Of a stretch of 9,736 bases of DNA, positions 7,454 through 9,736 are shown piece by piece. The stretch spans positions 1-9,736 of the forward strand of contig JAFAPG010000143.1 of NCBI GenBank assembly GCA_019247235.1, in the 5' to 3' direction. Within the stretch, counting starts at the first letter, position 1. The number at the start of each line of letters is the position of its first letter. The translations under genes were made by a program, and so were the position numbers. This DNA is from Acidobacteriota bacterium. Lineage in GTDB: Bacteria; Acidobacteriota; Terriglobia; Terriglobales; Acidobacteriaceae. The notes under the pieces are model-generated. The model did not search any database. It saw only the letters and a program-made list of their open reading frames with translations, and was not told the origin of the DNA.

Positions 7454-8479
7454 ATGAAAGGTCTTCGATGGCTGATAGCGGCAATGCTATGTGCGGGAGT
7501 TCTCTCTCGGGCTCAGGAAGATACGATGGCAATGTCGTCACGGCCGGTGATGCTGGTCGAGGGCTTAGGTCATTTACACCACCCTATCTCAACGCGCAAC
7601 CCCGAGGCAGAAAAGTTCTTTGATCAAGGGCTGCGTCTGATTTATGCCTTTAACCACGAGCAGGCGGCCCGCTCCTTTCGCAAGGCTGCCGAATTAGACC
7701 CCCAGCTCGCCATGGCTTGGTGGGGGGTGGCGGAGGCGCTGGGGCCGAATTACAACGACCCGGCGAGCGAGGAGCGCTTTCGGCAGGCTCACGACGCCAT
7801 TCAACGGGCCCTTAGCTTGAGCGCAGAAGCGTCAGCCAGCGAGAGGGCATATATCAATGCCATGGCCAGGCGCTTTCCTGCTGATTCCTCCTCCGATCGC
7901 CACCAAGCGGCCGAAGCCTATCGGGACGCTATGCGTGAGGTGATGAAGTCTTTTCCTGACGACCTCGATGCAGCCACCTTGTTTGCCGAATCTGCGATGA
8001 ATCTCCATCCCTGGGGGCTCTGGCATGACGATGGCAGCCCCGAGGAGGGAACCGAGGAGATCGTCGCCACGCTTGAATCGGTCCTCAAGCGCGATCCCAA
8101 TCACATGGGCGCGGTGCATTACTACATTCATGCGGTCGAAGCCTCGAATTCTCCCGAGCGCGCACTGGCACCGGCTAATCGTTTGGCGGCGCTCGCGCCC
8201 GGAGCCGGACATCTGGTCCACATGCCTGCCCACATCTACATTCGCACTGGCGACTACGCCGCGGCGGCGAAAACCAATGAGGACGCCGCCGCCGTGGATC
8301 GCGCTTACATGGAGCGAAGTGGCGCTCAGGGGCTCTACCCCATGATGTACTACTCGCACAATCTTCATTTCATCGCCATGGCCGCTGCCATGACCGGAAA
8401 TTACGAGGAGGGGCGGAGCTGCTGGGCGAGCACATTGGGCCAGCCGCGAAAGACAGGCTCCCGCTTCAAGGGTTCATGA
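7454..8479 (+). CDS. Secreted TPR-repeat protein, N-terminal part (frameshifted)
   Basis: This is the first two thirds of a tetratricopeptide-repeat-like protein of unknown function. Counting from ATG 7454, residues 1-21 are a signal peptide (MKGLRWLIAAMLCAGVLSRAQ). The segment NPEAEKFFDQGLRLIYAFNHEQAARSFRKAAELDP (about 49-83) is a clear TPR-like unit of this family. The region from 180 to 310 is rich in histidine, with motifs HYYIHAVEAS, GHLVHMPAHIYIRTGDY and YYSHNLHF. The reading is family-like up to GNYEE (ending at residue 319) and then turns into an unrelated tail, SCWASTLGQPRKTGSRFKGS. The missing continuation is found in another frame and joins the next ORF, so this is one gene broken in the GGGG run at 8410-8413. 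Restoring one G gives a protein of about 544 residues. It is divergent from the receiver gene, and a polypeptide export route through Sec is expected. Confidence 0.85.
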   Translation: MKGLRWLIAAMLCAGVLSRAQEDTMAMSSRPVMLVEGLGHLHHPISTRNPEAEKFFDQGLRLIYAFNHEQAARSFRKAAELDPQLAMAWWGVAEALGPNYNDPASEERFRQAHDAIQRALSLSAEASASERAYINAMARRFPADSSSDRHQAAEAYRDAMREVMKSFPDDLDAATLFAESAMNLHPWGLWHDDGSPEEGTEEIVATLESVLKRDPNHMGAVHYYIHAVEASNSPERALAPANRLAALAPGAGHLVHMPAHIYIRTGDYAAAAKTNEDAAAVDRAYMERSGAQGLYPMMYYSHNLHFIAMAAAMTGNYEEGRSCWASTLGQPRKTGSRFKGS

Positions 8480-9087
8480 CGGTGCCCCTAGCGGTGGGAG
8501 TGAGATTCCACAAGTGGGATGCGCTTTTGGCCTGGAAAGAGCCGGAACCGTCCCTGAAAGCTACTACCGTGTTTTGGCATTTTGCGCGTGGTATGGCGTT
8601 GGCTAGCAAAGGCACAATTAGCGAGGCCGAAGCCGAATACCAAATTGTTTCGAGGGCGGAGAAGGCTACTCCGCCCGACGAGATTTTTCAGATGCCAATT
8701 AACAATAAAACCAAAGATATCCTGAAAATCGCTGAGCACGTGCTGGGCGCGCAACTGGCACTCGCCAGAAAAGACCTTGGCAGTGCCGCCACCATGCTGC
8801 GAGAAGCCATCGCAACCCAGGACTCGCTCCATTATGATGAGCCGCCCGACTGGTTCTATCCGGTGCGAGAGTCATTAGGAGGAGTGCTTTTGCTGAAGGG
8901 AGACGCTATGCAGGCAGAGCAGGTGTTTCGCCAAGATCTCGAACGAAATCCAAGGAACCCGCGCTCGCTGTTCGGTTTGCACGAAGCGCTGAAAGCTCAG
9001 AAGCGCAGCTACGACGCTGAGTTCGTGGAAAAGCAGTTTGAAGATTCCTGGAAGGGAGGGCAACTGACAGTCGAGGATTTAGTGTAG
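8476..9087 (+). CDS. TPR-repeat protein, C-terminal part (continuation after frameshift)
   Basis: This 203-codon frame is the C-terminal third of the gene that starts at 7454. It begins at an ATG overlapping the upstream TGA as ATGA, which imitates translational coupling. However, the same frame is open and family-like further upstream: from 8413 it reads AELLGEHIGPAAKDRLPLQGF directly into this Met. The Met is therefore an internal residue, and no Shine-Dalgarno sequence precedes it. Visible motifs are TTVFWHFARGMALASKG, a predicted helix-turn-helix pair around KIAEHVLGAQLALARKD, YDEPPDWFYPVRESLGG and a final TPR-like unit QAEQVFRQDLERNPRNPRSLFGLHEAL. If not a sequencing error, the split makes a truncated protein with no signal peptide on this half. 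Function is unknown. Confidence 0.85.
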   Translation: MTVPLAVGVRFHKWDALLAWKEPEPSLKATTVFWHFARGMALASKGTISEAEAEYQIVSRAEKATPPDEIFQMPINNKTKDILKIAEHVLGAQLALARKDLGSAATMLREAIATQDSLHYDEPPDWFYPVRESLGGVLLLKGDAMQAEQVFRQDLERNPRNPRSLFGLHEALKAQKRSYDAEFVEKQFEDSWKGGQLTVEDLV

Positions 9088-9170
9088 GCGAAGAAGGTTG
9101 ATGGTTCACCAGCTCAGCAAACATCGATTCGAACTTTACGATTACCAGGGAATTAGTCGGGAACAGGTAG

Positions 9171-9587
9171 ATGATGATGGGATCCACCCGTCGAAGGGAG
9201 CGAAACTCGATTCCCCAGAAAATACCCGGAGACGGGCAAACGCGGCCAGTCTCAGTTGCCATCCTCAGCTGGATATTCATAGCCGCGGGCATCCTAGGGC
9301 TTGCGTTCCACGCGCAGGATTTGCGGCTTCGGTTTCCGCTTCAGTACGGCGTATGGTTGATCCTACTGATTCGAGTGCTGGCCATCATCTTCGGAGTGTA
9401 CATGCTGCTTGGGCGAAATTGGGCGCGGTGGGGAGGGCTTCTCTGGCTCGCATTTCATGTCGTGATCAGTTTCCACTCTTTGCGCCAGTTAGCGGTACAT
9501 GCGCTATTGCTGACAATTTTTACTTATTTTCTTTGCACCTCACCCGCTGCCGAGTACTTTAAAAGCCAGAAACCAAGAGCGGCATAG
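9171..9587 (+). CDS. Small four-helix inner-membrane protein of unknown function
   Basis: This protein has 138 residues and four predicted membrane helices at about 27-47, 58-80, 85-103 and 106-122. The polar, basic N-terminus (TRRRERN) points to a cytoplasmic start. The loop GRNWARWGG (81-89) between helices 2 and 3, and histidines in helices 3 and 4 (FHVV, FHSL, AVHALLL), are the most recognisable features. I recall similar small proteins with this RNWAR motif in environmental bacteria but can name no function. Three ATG codons stand in a row at 9171, 9174 and 9177. An AGGT at 9165-9168 is too close to the first and fits the second better, so the true start may be 9174. It lies 83 bases after the TPR gene on the same strand; co-transcription is possible. 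An overlapping longer frame starting at 9098 lacks these properties. Confidence 0.75.
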   Translation: MMMGSTRRRERNSIPQKIPGDGQTRPVSVAILSWIFIAAGILGLAFHAQDLRLRFPLQYGVWLILLIRVLAIIFGVYMLLGRNWARWGGLLWLAFHVVISFHSLRQLAVHALLLTIFTYFLCTSPAAEYFKSQKPRAA

Positions 9588-9692
9588 CCAAGTCAAAAAT
9601 TTCTAAGTCAGATAAATTGTTCAGCGCAACAACAGACCCCGAGTTCCTCGCTATAAGGAGATCGCCTAGATCTACATGAGGGGGTGGCGTGA

Positions 9693-9736
9693 ATGTACTT
9701 ACATCGCATCATAGGATGTGCGTTGTTTCTGAGTTT
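9693..9736 (+). CDS. Start of a probable exported protein, cut by window end
   Basis: An ATG at 9693 opens a frame reading MYLHRIIGCALFLS up to the window edge. A basic residue followed by a hydrophobic stretch looks like the beginning of a signal peptide. The purine-rich GAGGGGGTGG (9678-9687) ends five bases before the ATG and is a good ribosome binding site. Only 14 codons are visible, so the call rests on these two signs. Confidence 0.4.
   Translation, partial: MYLHRIIGCALFLS

Noticed and set aside
7296..7541. Minus strand frame of 81 codons opposite the TPR gene start
   Set aside because: It overlaps the signal peptide of the TPR gene, lacks a ribosome binding site and resembles no family.
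8476..8479. ATGA overlap as a genuine translational-coupling junction of two TPR genes
   Set aside because: Family-like sequence in the downstream frame continues upstream of the ATG, so the Met is internal to a single frameshifted gene.
9098..9562. + strand frame of 154 codons overlapping the small membrane protein
   Set aside because: The alternative frame at 9171 gives four clean membrane helices; this one gives mixed composition without structure.
9676..9714. Twelve-codon frame after AAGGAG near the window end
   Set aside because: The spacing from AAGGAG is too long (15 bases), the product is tiny, and the following ATG at 9693 has a better site and a signal-peptide-like start.

Overview
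The window looks like chromosomal DNA from a soil bacterium, most likely an Acidobacteriota relative. I infer this from remembered family resemblance: the secreted TPR protein, the MdtABC-like efflux genes and the small four-helix membrane protein resemble proteins common in that phylum. GC content is moderately high by eye, and no rRNA, tRNA or marker gene is present to confirm the assignment.

Layout: (1) bases 58-1053 (+) encode an exported alpha/beta hydrolase with an unusual nucleophile elbow. (2) Bases 1054-1378 are a convergent gene-free gap with one imperfect hairpin. (3) Bases 1379-6440 (-) are a compact three-gene efflux operon read leftwards: TetR-family repressor, then periplasmic adaptor (MFP), then inner-membrane RND pump. 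Each junction overlaps by 4 bases. A near-perfect 20-base palindrome sits over the -10 region just upstream of the repressor and is the obvious operator. (4) Bases 6471-6772 are non-coding apart from the promoter. (5) Bases 6773-7159 (-) encode a stand-alone CheY-like receiver. (6) Divergent from it, bases 7454-9087 (+) hold a secreted TPR-like protein split into two frames by an apparent one-base loss in a G run. (7) Bases 9171-9587 (+) encode a four-helix membrane protein of unknown function. (8) The last 44 bases probably hold the start of another exported protein.

How it works together: the repressor most likely silences its own promoter and therefore the whole efflux operon, until a ligand displaces it from the operator. 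The adaptor and pump would then be made by coupled translation and work with a TolC-type outer-membrane channel encoded elsewhere. The hydrolase, receiver, TPR protein and membrane protein show no clear functional link to the pump.

I found no mobile element, CRISPR array, RNA gene or convincing undescribed multi-gene system. The items most worth a second look are the operator and self-regulated operon design, the frameshift in the TPR gene, and the altered GxSxG motif of the hydrolase.
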